DNA of 8,698 nucleotides from Thermoprotei archaeon (lineage in GTDB: Archaea > Thermoproteota > Thermoprotei_A > Sulfolobales > Ignisphaeraceae), in contig QMWY01000036.1 of the NCBI GenBank assembly GCA_003661865.1, forward strand, positions 1-8,698, written 5' to 3'. Every line of letters starts with the position of its first letter. Positions within the stretch are counted from its first letter, which is position 1. The notes beneath the pieces were generated by a model. It saw only the letters and a list, made by a program, of their open reading frames with translations, was not told where the DNA came from and ran no database searches. Below, in pieces: positions 1-5,562 of this stretch. Both the position numbers and the translations under genes were made by a program.

Positions 1-1
1 C

Positions 2-223
2 CTCAAGCCGCTTGAGGAGATAAGGCCTGATGTCGTTGTGCTCGGGCCGGACCAGGGGTTTAATGAGCGTGAGCTTGAGGGGATGCTGAAGAAGCGGGGG
101 ATCGAGGCGCGGGTCGTGAGGATGCCTAGGAGGGTTGAGGGGTTCTCATCCTCCGGTATACTGAGAAGGGTTGTAGAGATGTTCTGCTCGAAGAAGCTAC
201 CTCTCGACCATGGCAAGGCTTAG
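2..223 (+). CDS. Nucleotidyltransferase family protein, C-terminal fragment (probably archaeal FAD synthase, RibL-type)
   Basis: The reading frame is open from the left edge to a TAG stop, so only about the last 73 residues are present and the start lies outside. The fragment begins with LKPLEEIRPDVVVLGPDQGF and ends with an SSSGILRRVVE segment. A 'PD-hydrophobic-GxDQ' strand, a 'gi-x-vvR' strand and a final SSSxI helix start are the C-terminal hallmarks of the HIGH-motif cytidylyl/adenylyltransferase family; the ATP-binding HxGH motif would be upstream and cannot be checked. Among archaeal members the pattern fits RibL-type FAD synthases (FMN + ATP to FAD + PPi) best, but another cytidylyltransferase-like enzyme is possible. 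The gene converges on aCPSF1 and its last 27 bp overlap that gene's 3' end. I am fairly confident of the family and less so of the substrate. Confidence 0.68.
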   Translation, partial: LKPLEEIRPDVVVLGPDQGFNERELEGMLKKRGIEARVVRMPRRVEGFSSSGILRRVVEMFCSKKLPLDHGKA

Positions 224-2134
224 GGAGTCGAGGATACGCGGCGCGTATACCTCTAGGCTACGTGGCAGCCCTAGGCGCGACCTATACCTAAGGATCAGGT
301 CGCGCAGCGTCGCTATGGCCGACCTCTCGCCGTGGTTGAGTATTATGCGCGTTGGCTTAGGCTGTATGTTCCTGAGGAAGTCGAGGAGCTGTGCCTGATC
401 AGAGTGTCCGGAGAAGCCCTCTACGGAGTGCACACTCATCCTGACCTTTATCACCTCTACGCGCCCATACTCGTTAACGAACTTGATCTCCCGCTCACCA
501 TCCTTGATCCTGCGCCCAAGGGTGCCCTCGACCTGGTAGCTCACGAAGATCAGCGCGTTGTTGGGGTTGGGCGCCATGATCTTGAAGTACTCCACGGCGG
601 GTCCCCCTGTTAGCATGCCTGAGGTCGCCATTATTATCGCGGGCTCGGGGCTCTCGACAAGTTCTGTCCTAGGCTCTCTACCCTCCACCTTCTTGAAGCA
701 CTCATAGTCGAATGGGTTCTCGTTGTTGTAGAGCGCCTGCCTAAGGCTCTTCGAGAGGAGGTCCGGGTATGTTGTGTGTATAGCGGTGACCTCGTGGATC
801 ATGCCCTCTATGTACACAGGTATCTTTGGCAGCCTCCCCGTCTCCATAGCCTCCCTCAGGACGAGCATTATCTCCTGAGCCCTGCCAACGCTTAGCGTGG
901 GTATCAGAACCTTCCCCTTGCGCTCGATAGTCCTCTTTATGATCCCTATGAGCTCGGCCTCCGCCTCATCCCTCCTGGGCTGCCTAGCGTTGCCGTAGGT
1001 GCTCTCCATTATTAGCGTGTCTACCCGTGGGAACGTATCGTTGGCCCTATCGAGGAGCCTGGTGCGCGCATACTTGAAGTCCCCTGTGTACACTATGTTG
1101 TAGAACCCGTTCCCTATGTGTAGGTGGACCATTGCCGAGCCCAGTATATGGCCCGCGTTGTAGAAGGTTAGCCTGATATCGGGGGCTATGTCGGTAACAA
1201 CGTTGTACTTCAGGGCTATGGTGTGCATAAGCACCTTGTTTATATCCCTCATCGTGAACGGGGGTTCCTTACCCTCCCGTGTACTTATCTCTAGGAAGTC
1301 TCTTAGGAGGAGTATCATCAGATCCCGGGTCGCTTCCGTTGCGTATACAGGGCCGTTGTAGCCATACTTGAATAGGTAGGGTACTAGCCCGCAGTGGTCT
1401 AGGTGTGCATGCGATATCACGACCGCGTCTATGCTCTCGGGATCTAAGTCTATCAGGTCTATCCTCGGGAACGCAGCTGATGATAGGGTCTTGCCGGGGT
1501 TGAGCCCGAAGTCTAGGAGGACCCTGCTCTCAGCAGTCTCAACGAGTATTGCTGAGCGCCCAACCTCCTGGAATCCTCCCAGAGCCGTTACCCTGACGTA
1601 GTTGCTACCGCTGCGTGCGAGCACAACGTCGCGGTGTATCAGCTCCCCTAGCTCTCGTAGGAACTTGAGCCTGTAGTCGCTCTGCGATAGGTACTCGGCG
1701 ATGATCTCCTCGTAGATCCTAGACCTCATGGGAGGCATGCGGACTATACGCGGCCTCCACCCGGTCTCCACGAGGATCTTGTTGGAGTACGTCTGAGCCT
1801 TCTTGTGGTTCCTCACCTTTATTATGACCTCTCCGAGGACGTCGTCGAACAGTATGTCCTCCACGACGACCTCGGGGGGCAGCATATTCTTTATGATCTC
1901 CCTTACCTCCTCCTTAGGCCTTCTGATCGAGGGGTCCGTCCTTATAACGACCCTCTTCTTTATGGTTTTGGCAAGCAGCGATATTATGCCGCTTTGCTCG
2001 AGGAGGAACCTCGGGTTCCTCACGTAGATCGCTATCTCGGGCCCTTCGAATTCGAGCCTAGTTATCTGGGCATCCGGGGGGAGGATCTTGAATATCGCGC
2101 TCCTTATCTTCGCGAGGTCTATGCCGAAGCTCAT
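197..2134 (-). CDS. fttA: aCPSF1/FttA, KH-domain beta-CASP ribonuclease and transcription termination factor
   Basis: A 645-residue protein of the usual length for archaeal aCPSF1. Residues 1 to about 170 hold the two KH-type RNA-binding domains; the rest is a metallo-beta-lactamase fold with a beta-CASP insert. Visible catalytic motifs are GGFQEVGRSA (186-195), the zinc motif HAHLDH (242-247), NAGHILGS (326-333, His329), TGDF (350-353, Asp352), MESTYG (376-381, motif A Glu377), SGHSDQ (575-580, motif B His577) and LNHGE (599-603, motif C His601), so the enzyme should be an active zinc-dependent endo/exonuclease. In archaea this family cleaves nascent RNA after U-rich sites and drives factor-dependent termination, working as a dimer with RNA polymerase. 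The ATG lies 10 nt after the psmB stop, so the two are almost certainly co-transcribed; psmB followed by this gene is a gene order known from other archaea. The C-terminus runs a few residues beyond YAPRIL and overlaps the convergent gene. Confidence 0.96.
   Translation of the reverse strand: MSFGIDLAKIRSAIFKILPPDAQITRLEFEGPEIAIYVRNPRFLLEQSGIISLLAKTIKKRVVIRTDPSIRRPKEEVREIIKNMLPPEVVVEDILFDDVLGEVIIKVRNHKKAQTYSNKILVETGWRPRIVRMPPMRSRIYEEIIAEYLSQSDYRLKFLRELGELIHRDVVLARSGSNYVRVTALGGFQEVGRSAILVETAESRVLLDFGLNPGKTLSSAAFPRIDLIDLDPESIDAVVISHAHLDHCGLVPYLFKYGYNGPVYATEATRDLMILLLRDFLEISTREGKEPPFTMRDINKVLMHTIALKYNVVTDIAPDIRLTFYNAGHILGSAMVHLHIGNGFYNIVYTGDFKYARTRLLDRANDTFPRVDTLIMESTYGNARQPRRDEAEAELIGIIKRTIERKGKVLIPTLSVGRAQEIMLVLREAMETGRLPKIPVYIEGMIHEVTAIHTTYPDLLSKSLRQALYNNENPFDYECFKKVEGREPRTELVESPEPAIIMATSGMLTGGPAVEYFKIMAPNPNNALIFVSYQVEGTLGRRIKDGEREIKFVNEYGRVEVIKVRMSVHSVEGFSGHSDQAQLLDFLRNIQPKPTRIILNHGERSAIATLRDLILRYRSRLGLPRSLEVYAPRILDSLSLAMVER
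230..253 (+). other. Imperfect inverted repeat just past the nucleotidyltransferase stop
   Basis: GAGGATACGC (230-239) and GCGTATACCTC (243-253) are complementary over ten pairs with a single bulged A, around a GGC loop. The hairpin begins 7 nt after the plus-strand TAG at 221-223. It is inside the last codons of the convergent aCPSF1 gene, encoding part of the YAPRIL segment, so coding constraint may explain part of it. It could act as an RNA 3'-end structure for the plus-strand transcript; no T-tract follows. Confidence 0.35.
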
Positions 2135-2144
2135 TGCTGCGGAT

Positions 2145-2831
2145 CTACCCTCTGAGCAGTGCTTTCAGCTTTGAAGAGTCGAAATGGTACTCGAGGAACC
2201 TATCCTTGGTTATGGCAACCACATCGACACCCTCACCGCTGAACACGTCACGCGTAGTTGCTGAGGCTACGGCTTTGGCTGCTAGCTTAACGGCGTCTTC
2301 GATCCCCATATCCTCCCTGTACCCCGCCTCTATAACGCCTATAGCTATTGGGGAGCCCGAGCCCGTCGCGGTGTACGTCTCCTCGGTTACATCTCCGAAC
2401 CACTCAACTGCGAAGAGCTGGGGTCTGGTGTCGTACCCCCCTATAAGTAGCTGAACCACGTAGGGGAAGTACTTAGAGCTGTTCAGTATAAACCCCAGAA
2501 GGTTGGCCATGCTCCTTATGCTCATACGCGTCCCTGTCTGCAACCTGTGGTACAGGGACTCTGTTCTGAGGTAGTCCGCCAGTGCCTGTGCATCGGCTAC
2601 GAGCCCCGCAGTCGTCATCGCTACATAGTCGTCTATCTTCACGATTTTCTTAACGCGCTTGTGGGCGACGTAGTACCCTGCGGTAGCCCTCTTGTCAGCC
2701 GCTAGGATCGTCGCCTCACGGGTCACTATACCCACGGTTGTCGTCCCCCGTAGGGACTTCTCGAGTACGCGTGGATCGGTTGCTGGGGGTCGTACAGTCC
2801 TGATCCCTACCTCCTTCGCGTACCAGATCAC
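2145..2831 (-). CDS. psmB: 20S proteasome beta subunit, catalytically competent type
   Basis: A 228-residue beta subunit that forms the inner rings of the archaeal 20S proteasome, where it hydrolyses peptide bonds. Autocleavage is expected between Gly29 and Thr30 (G|TTTVGI), exposing the nucleophile Thr1 (Thr30 here). The partners known from archaeal proteasomes are all present in mature numbering: Asp17 (Asp46), Lys33 (Lys62), Ser129 (Ser158) and Asp166 (Asp195). This is therefore an active subunit rather than one of the inactive paralogues found in some Crenarchaeota. The 29-residue propeptide is long compared with the very short one of Thermoplasma. The start is secure: the GTG is the only start codon between the upstream in-frame stop (2856-2858) and Thr30, and it has a GAGGTG site 8 nt before it. 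It is the first gene of an operon with aCPSF1 and diverges from egsA. No alpha subunit gene is in the window. Confidence 0.97.
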   Translation of the reverse strand: MIWYAKEVGIRTVRPPATDPRVLEKSLRGTTTVGIVTREATILAADKRATAGYYVAHKRVKKIVKIDDYVAMTTAGLVADAQALADYLRTESLYHRLQTGTRMSIRSMANLLGFILNSSKYFPYVVQLLIGGYDTRPQLFAVEWFGDVTEETYTATGSGSPIAIGVIEAGYREDMGIEDAVKLAAKAVASATTRDVFSGEGVDVVAITKDRFLEYHFDSSKLKALLRG

Positions 2832-2839
2832 GATCTGTG

Positions 2840-2845
2840 CACCTC
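2840..2845 (-). promoter_or_regulatory. Ribosome binding site GAGGTG of psmB
   Basis: GAGGTG read on the minus strand lies 8 nt before the GTG start of psmB. It matches the archaeal anti-Shine-Dalgarno consensus and decides the start. The same hexamer, spacing and GTG start recur at the SlaB-like gene. Confidence 0.8.
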
Positions 2846-2891
2846 TAGCTCGATGCTATAGAAGTTACCACTACGTCTCTCCACATTGAAG

Positions 2892-2899
2892 TTTATAAG
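2892..2899. promoter_or_regulatory. TATA element, possibly shared by egsA (+) and psmB (-)
   Basis: TTTATAAG on the plus strand reads CTTATAAA on the minus strand; both are good archaeal TATA boxes. In the plus direction a start about 25 bp downstream would fall near 2920-2923, next to the mini-ORF ATG and 18-21 nt before egsA. In the minus direction a start near 2870 would leave psmB a leader of roughly 40 nt containing its GAGGTG site. No second strong TATA box is seen in the 109-bp gap, so shared use is inferred. Confidence 0.6.
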
Positions 2900-2922
2900 T
2901 TTATTCATCAACAAGTCGGGTT

Positions 2923-2940
2923 ATGTGGCGGGTGCCCTGA
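2923..2940 (+). other. Five-codon mini-ORF (MWRVP) abutting the egsA start
   Basis: ATG TGG CGG GTG CCC TGA is in frame with egsA and its TGA stop is followed without a gap by the egsA TTG start codon. From the TATA box at 2892-2899, transcription would begin about where this ATG lies, so it could be translated from a leaderless mRNA with re-initiation at TTG. It may equally be chance. The GGTG inside it (2931-2934) lies 6 nt before the TTG and can serve as the egsA ribosome site. Confidence 0.3.
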
Positions 2941-3999
2941 TTGAGTACGAGCCACATAATAAACCTGCCCAGGAGGGTTGTTATCGGTAACGGAGTTCTA
3001 GAGACACTTCCTAGCCACATACGATCCCTGGGGCTAGCACCCCCTATACTCGTAGTCTCGGGTGCTACGAAAACAGTTGTCATAGCCCGCCGCGTCGAGG
3101 AGATGCTGAGCGAGCTAGGCGATGTGCATAGGGTCGAGGTTCGCAGGGCCACGGTCTCGGTGGCTAGCGAGGTTGAGGGCCTGGCCAAGGGGGTGGGTGC
3201 GAGAACTGTTATAGGTGTCGGCGGTGGCAAGGCCATAGATGTCGCGAAGTACGTAGCGGCGAGGCTAGGCGTAAGCTTCGTTAGCGTACCCACAACCCCC
3301 TCCCACGACGGGATAGCATCCCCATTCGCATCGCTGAAGGGGCTTGAGCGCCCCGTGTCCGTGAAGGCTAAGATGCCCGAGCTCGTGGTGGCTGACATAG
3401 CCGTGATATCGAGGGCGCCGCGCAGGCATATAATAGCGGGCTGCGGAGACCTCATAGGCAAGTTCACAGCCGTCCTCGACTGGAGGCTTAGTCATAGGCT
3501 CCGGGGGGAGTACTACGGGGAGTACGCTGCGTCCCTAGCGTTGCTATCAGCCAAGCATGTGGTGAGGTACCGCGAGATGTTCTCTGCGAAGACGATACCT
3601 GTCGAGGCTGTTAGGGCCCTTGTAGAGGCGCTGATAAGCAGCGGTGTAGCTATGGGGATCGCGGGCTCTACGAGACCCGCGAGCGGCTCAGAGCACCTGT
3701 TTGCACATGCCCTCGATATAGTCGCGGGCTACCCAGCGCTCCACGGAGAGGAGGTGGGTGTTGGAACCATAATGATGGCGTACCTCCATGGGAGGAACTG
3801 GAGGCTTATAAGGAGGGTGTTGAGGAGCATCGGGGCCCCTGTTACAGCGAGGGAGCTGGGGGTCTCAGATGAGCAGGTCATCGAGGCGCTGACGATCGCG
3901 CATAGCATAAGGCCCGAGAGGTACACGATACTCGGTGAAAAAGGGTTGACCCGTGAAGCCGCCGAGAGGCTCGCCCGTGTAACAGGGGTTATCGACTAG
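2941..3999 (+). CDS. egsA: sn-glycerol-1-phosphate dehydrogenase (archaeal lipid backbone)
   Basis: A 352-residue cytoplasmic enzyme that reduces dihydroxyacetone phosphate to sn-glycerol-1-phosphate with NAD(P)H, the step that gives archaeal membrane lipids their stereochemistry. The dinucleotide-binding GGGK motif is at 94-97 (GVGGGKAIDVAKY), followed by the family signature TTPSHDGIASPFAS (118-131). The expected zinc ligands are Asp170 (CGD), His252 (GSEHLFAH) and His268 (LHGE). The C-terminal helical domain, ending in IRPERYTILGEKGLT and ARVTGVID, closely follows the Sulfolobus enzyme as I remember it, and the length is normal. The start is TTG: the in-frame ATG upstream at 2923 is cut off by a TGA directly before it, and the resulting N-terminus (MSTSHIINLPRRV) matches where homologues begin. 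A GGTG 6 nt upstream can bind the ribosome. The gene diverges from psmB and converges on the FKBP gene. Confidence 0.97.
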   Translation: MSTSHIINLPRRVVIGNGVLETLPSHIRSLGLAPPILVVSGATKTVVIARRVEEMLSELGDVHRVEVRRATVSVASEVEGLAKGVGARTVIGVGGGKAIDVAKYVAARLGVSFVSVPTTPSHDGIASPFASLKGLERPVSVKAKMPELVVADIAVISRAPRRHIIAGCGDLIGKFTAVLDWRLSHRLRGEYYGEYAASLALLSAKHVVRYREMFSAKTIPVEAVRALVEALISSGVAMGIAGSTRPASGSEHLFAHALDIVAGYPALHGEEVGVGTIMMAYLHGRNWRLIRRVLRSIGAPVTARELGVSDEQVIEALTIAHSIRPERYTILGEKGLTREAAERLARVTGVID

Positions 4000-4049
4000 A
4001 GGTGCTCAGTACAGGCCAGCTACATCACCCATCAGCGCCCGGTAACTCA

Positions 4050-4787
4050 TCACCCCTGCTTCTCCTCCTTAGCCTCCCTGGGCTTCTCCTCCCTCCTCCT
4101 CTGGTACCTCTCCTGGTACACTATAGTGTCTATGGAGCCTATGTACCTGTAAACCTCCTCAGCCACTATCGCCTTGGCTATCTGGAGGTCGCGCTCTAGG
4201 AATACCTCGCGTGGTATCTCAACAACAGCCGTCCTATCACCATCCCTTATCTCGACCCTGAACTTCTCAGGAGGCGCCCTCTTGAGCCTGCGGTGCAGCA
4301 GGTACTGGATCTTCTCAGCTGGCTCCTCAAGCTTCCTAACAACCTTGTAGGTCACGACGAGCGTTCTCCCTGCGAGCGGGTGGTTGAAGTCTACCAAGAC
4401 TCTACCGCCCGAAACAGACTTTATGACCCCTACGCTGTTGCCGTACTCTATAACCTTGCCAACCTCGGGCGTTATGCCTGCGCGCAAGAGCTCCCGGGCG
4501 CTTATCGTCCTCACCTTCCTCGGGTCGCGCTTCCCGTAGGCCTTCTCCGGCGGGATCTCTACTGTTCTCTCAACCCCCACCTCTCCATTCTTCTCTATAT
4601 CCTCCTCAAACCCCTTTATAAGCCTGCCCTCACCAACTATAACGAGTATGGGCTCGTAGACCCTATCCGCCTCGAACTTCCCCTCCTTCTTAGCGATCTC
4701 AGCATTCGTTGTGTCGACGAGCTCCCCCGTCTCCTTAACCTTTATAGTGTACTCCACCAACAGGAAGTCGTTCTTGCTGAACGGCAT
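4050..4787 (-). CDS. FKBP-type peptidyl-prolyl cis-trans isomerase, long archaeal form with insert-in-flap domain
   Basis: A 245-residue prolyl isomerase and chaperone from the chosen ATG. Residues 6 to about 88 form the first part of the FKBP fold (FLLVEYTIKV, GEGRLIKGFEEDI 52-64, IPPEKAYGKRDP 78-89). Residues about 90-132 are the insert-in-flap chaperone domain, and VDFNHPLAG (132-140) returns to the fold, as in SlyD and archaeal long FKBPs. Residues about 155-225 form the extra C-terminal domain of the 26-30 kDa archaeal class, followed by a highly charged tail (RRREEKPREAKEEKQG). It has no signal peptide, so it is probably cytosolic and helps folding of nascent or stressed proteins. The frame stays open 22 codons further upstream (to 4853), but that stretch has poor homology and overlaps the promoter region. 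The ATG at 4785-4787 has a GGTG site 6 nt before it and gives the standard N-terminus. A GTG three codons upstream is a weaker alternative. Confidence 0.93.
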   Translation of the reverse strand: MPFSKNDFLLVEYTIKVKETGELVDTTNAEIAKKEGKFEADRVYEPILVIVGEGRLIKGFEEDIEKNGEVGVERTVEIPPEKAYGKRDPRKVRTISARELLRAGITPEVGKVIEYGNSVGVIKSVSGGRVLVDFNHPLAGRTLVVTYKVVRKLEEPAEKIQYLLHRRLKRAPPEKFRVEIRDGDRTAVVEIPREVFLERDLQIAKAIVAEEVYRYIGSIDTIVYQERYQRRREEKPREAKEEKQG

Positions 4788-4824
4788 GGCTCGCACCGTA
4801 CCGGGTAACACTGGAGGGGATGGG

Positions 4825-4833
4825 GTTAAAAAC
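4825..4833 (-). promoter_or_regulatory. Putative TATA box of the FKBP gene
   Basis: GTTTTTAAC on the minus strand is centred about 42 nt before the ATG. A start about 25 bp downstream would leave a short leader that includes the GGTG site at 4794-4797. It is a moderate match found by eye. Confidence 0.45.
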
Positions 4834-4856
4834 AACATCAGTTGGGCCTCCAACAG

Positions 4857-4863
4857 AATTTAA
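4857..4863 (+). promoter_or_regulatory. Putative TATA box of the CYTH gene
   Basis: AATTTAA on the plus strand is centred about 37 bp before the GTG start, which would put the transcript start near 4886. It lies back to back with the FKBP promoter inside the 109-bp divergent gap (4788-4896). The match is weak. Confidence 0.4.
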
Positions 4864-4896
4864 CTCCATACAGCGGTTAGGTGCTCGGGACTGGCT

Positions 4897-5514
4897 GTGA
4901 GCATAGAATACGAGGTAAAGATACAGGTAGAGGACCTGAGGGATGTGGAGGAGAAGCTCAGGAAGCTAGGCGCGGTTTTCGAAGACGAGGTCTTCGAGAG
5001 CGACTTCTACATAGACCTGAGGCCCTACAAGGACCTCAAAGCGAGTGATGAGGCGCTCCGGGTTAGGATCAGCTACAGCAGTAGGCTATCTAGGTACGTA
5101 TCCGAGCTCACCTACAAGGGGCCTAAGCTAACCCCCAATATGAAGGTGCGTAAGGAGATAACGGTAGGGGTTGATGACGGTAAGAAGCTCCTGCAGATAT
5201 TCAAGGAGCTGGGCTTCAGCTACTACGTGATCAAGAAGAAGAGGCGTATATACCGCTACGGCCCCTACAAGATCTTCCTCGATGAGGTGCCTAACCTAGG
5301 GAGGTTCATAGAGATAGAGGTTGAAGGGGTCAGCAGCGTTGAGCAGTTCGTGAACCTCATGAAGAGGTTCGTTGGGCTCCTCAAGCTATCTGAGGAGTTC
5401 ATCTCGAAATCGTACCTGGAGTTGTTTATGGAGAGGCTCAAGCTCATGCAGAGCGATATCGAGGCGAAAGCGCTGGAGGAGCCTGCTCCCGAAGGTTCGA
5501 AAAGCGGGGGCTGA
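4897..5514 (+). CDS. CYTH-domain protein (triphosphate tunnel metalloenzyme, class IV adenylate cyclase/CyaB family)
   Basis: A 205-residue soluble protein with nearly every CYTH signature: the N-terminal ExExK motif as E4-Y-E-V-K8, SDFYID (35-40), EALRVR (52-57), ELTYKG (70-75), RKE (85-87), the basic KKKRR strand (113-117), LDEVPNLGRFIEIEVE (128-143) and KSYLEL near 171-176. The family folds as an eight-stranded beta tunnel that binds a triphosphate substrate with Mg2+ or Mn2+. Members include CyaB adenylate cyclases, thiamine triphosphatases and inorganic triphosphatases. Sequence alone does not separate these; hydrolysis of inorganic triphosphate seems the more likely activity for an archaeal member, but that is inference. 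About 20 residues at the C-terminus are low-complexity (EEPAPEGSKSGG). Starts at GTG; an AGGTG lies a rather long 13 nt upstream. It diverges from the FKBP gene and converges on the SlaB-like gene. Annotation pipelines often call this 'adenylate cyclase', which should not be taken at face value. Confidence 0.9.
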   Translation: MSIEYEVKIQVEDLRDVEEKLRKLGAVFEDEVFESDFYIDLRPYKDLKASDEALRVRISYSSRLSRYVSELTYKGPKLTPNMKVRKEITVGVDDGKKLLQIFKELGFSYYVIKKKRRIYRYGPYKIFLDEVPNLGRFIEIEVEGVSSVEQFVNLMKRFVGLLKLSEEFISKSYLELFMERLKLMQSDIEAKALEEPAPEGSKSGG

Positions 5515-5524
5515 GCTTTCGAAC
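5495..5524 (+). other. Inverted repeat spanning the CYTH stop codon
   Basis: GTTCGAAAAGC (5495-5505) pairs with GCTTTCGAAC (5515-5524) except for one bulged A, with a 9-nt loop that contains the TGA stop. It is followed at once by the A/T-rich block at 5522-5541. It may shape or protect the 3' end of the CYTH mRNA. The part before the stop is coding, in a poorly conserved tail. Confidence 0.45.
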
Positions 5525-5541
5525 AAAAAACTTATTTTGTT
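5522..5541. terminator. Bidirectional T-tract terminator between the CYTH and SlaB-like genes
   Basis: AACAAAA (5522-5528) and TTTTGTT (5535-5541) form a 7-bp inverted repeat in the 48-bp gap between two converging genes. Plus-strand transcripts read TTATTTTGTTG and minus-strand transcripts read AAGTTTTTTGTTC. Archaeal termination occurs at such T-rich non-template stretches, so one short block can stop both messages. Confidence 0.6.
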
Positions 5542-5562
5542 GATGTCGCGCCTAGGCGTTCG

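Noticed and set aside
1805..2454. Plus-strand open frames (1805-2155 and 2134-2454) across the aCPSF1/psmB junction.
   Set aside because: They are antisense to two strongly conserved genes that explain the sequence fully.
2903..2911. Possible C box (minus-strand TTGATGAA) of a C/D-box guide RNA in the psmB-egsA gap.
   Set aside because: The first base does not fit the RUGAUGA consensus and no CUGA D box follows at a suitable distance.
2901..3467. 188-codon open frame on the minus strand opposite egsA.
   Set aside because: It is antisense to a well-conserved glycerol-1-phosphate dehydrogenase and has a low-complexity Thr/Ser/Pro composition typical of shadow frames.
4000..4049. Terminator or small RNA in the 50-bp gap between egsA and the FKBP gene.
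   Set aside because: I see no T-tract on either strand, no convincing hairpin and no promoter; nothing there can be supported.
4293..4808. 171-codon open frame on the plus strand opposite the FKBP gene.
   Set aside because: The minus-strand frame encodes a clear FKBP with all its motifs; this is its antisense shadow, with no ribosome site or recognisable domain.
4788..4853. N-terminal extension of 22 residues on the FKBP gene.
   Set aside because: The frame is open but the added peptide is atypical for FKBPs, it covers the divergent promoter region, and the internal ATG has its own GGTG site at the right distance.
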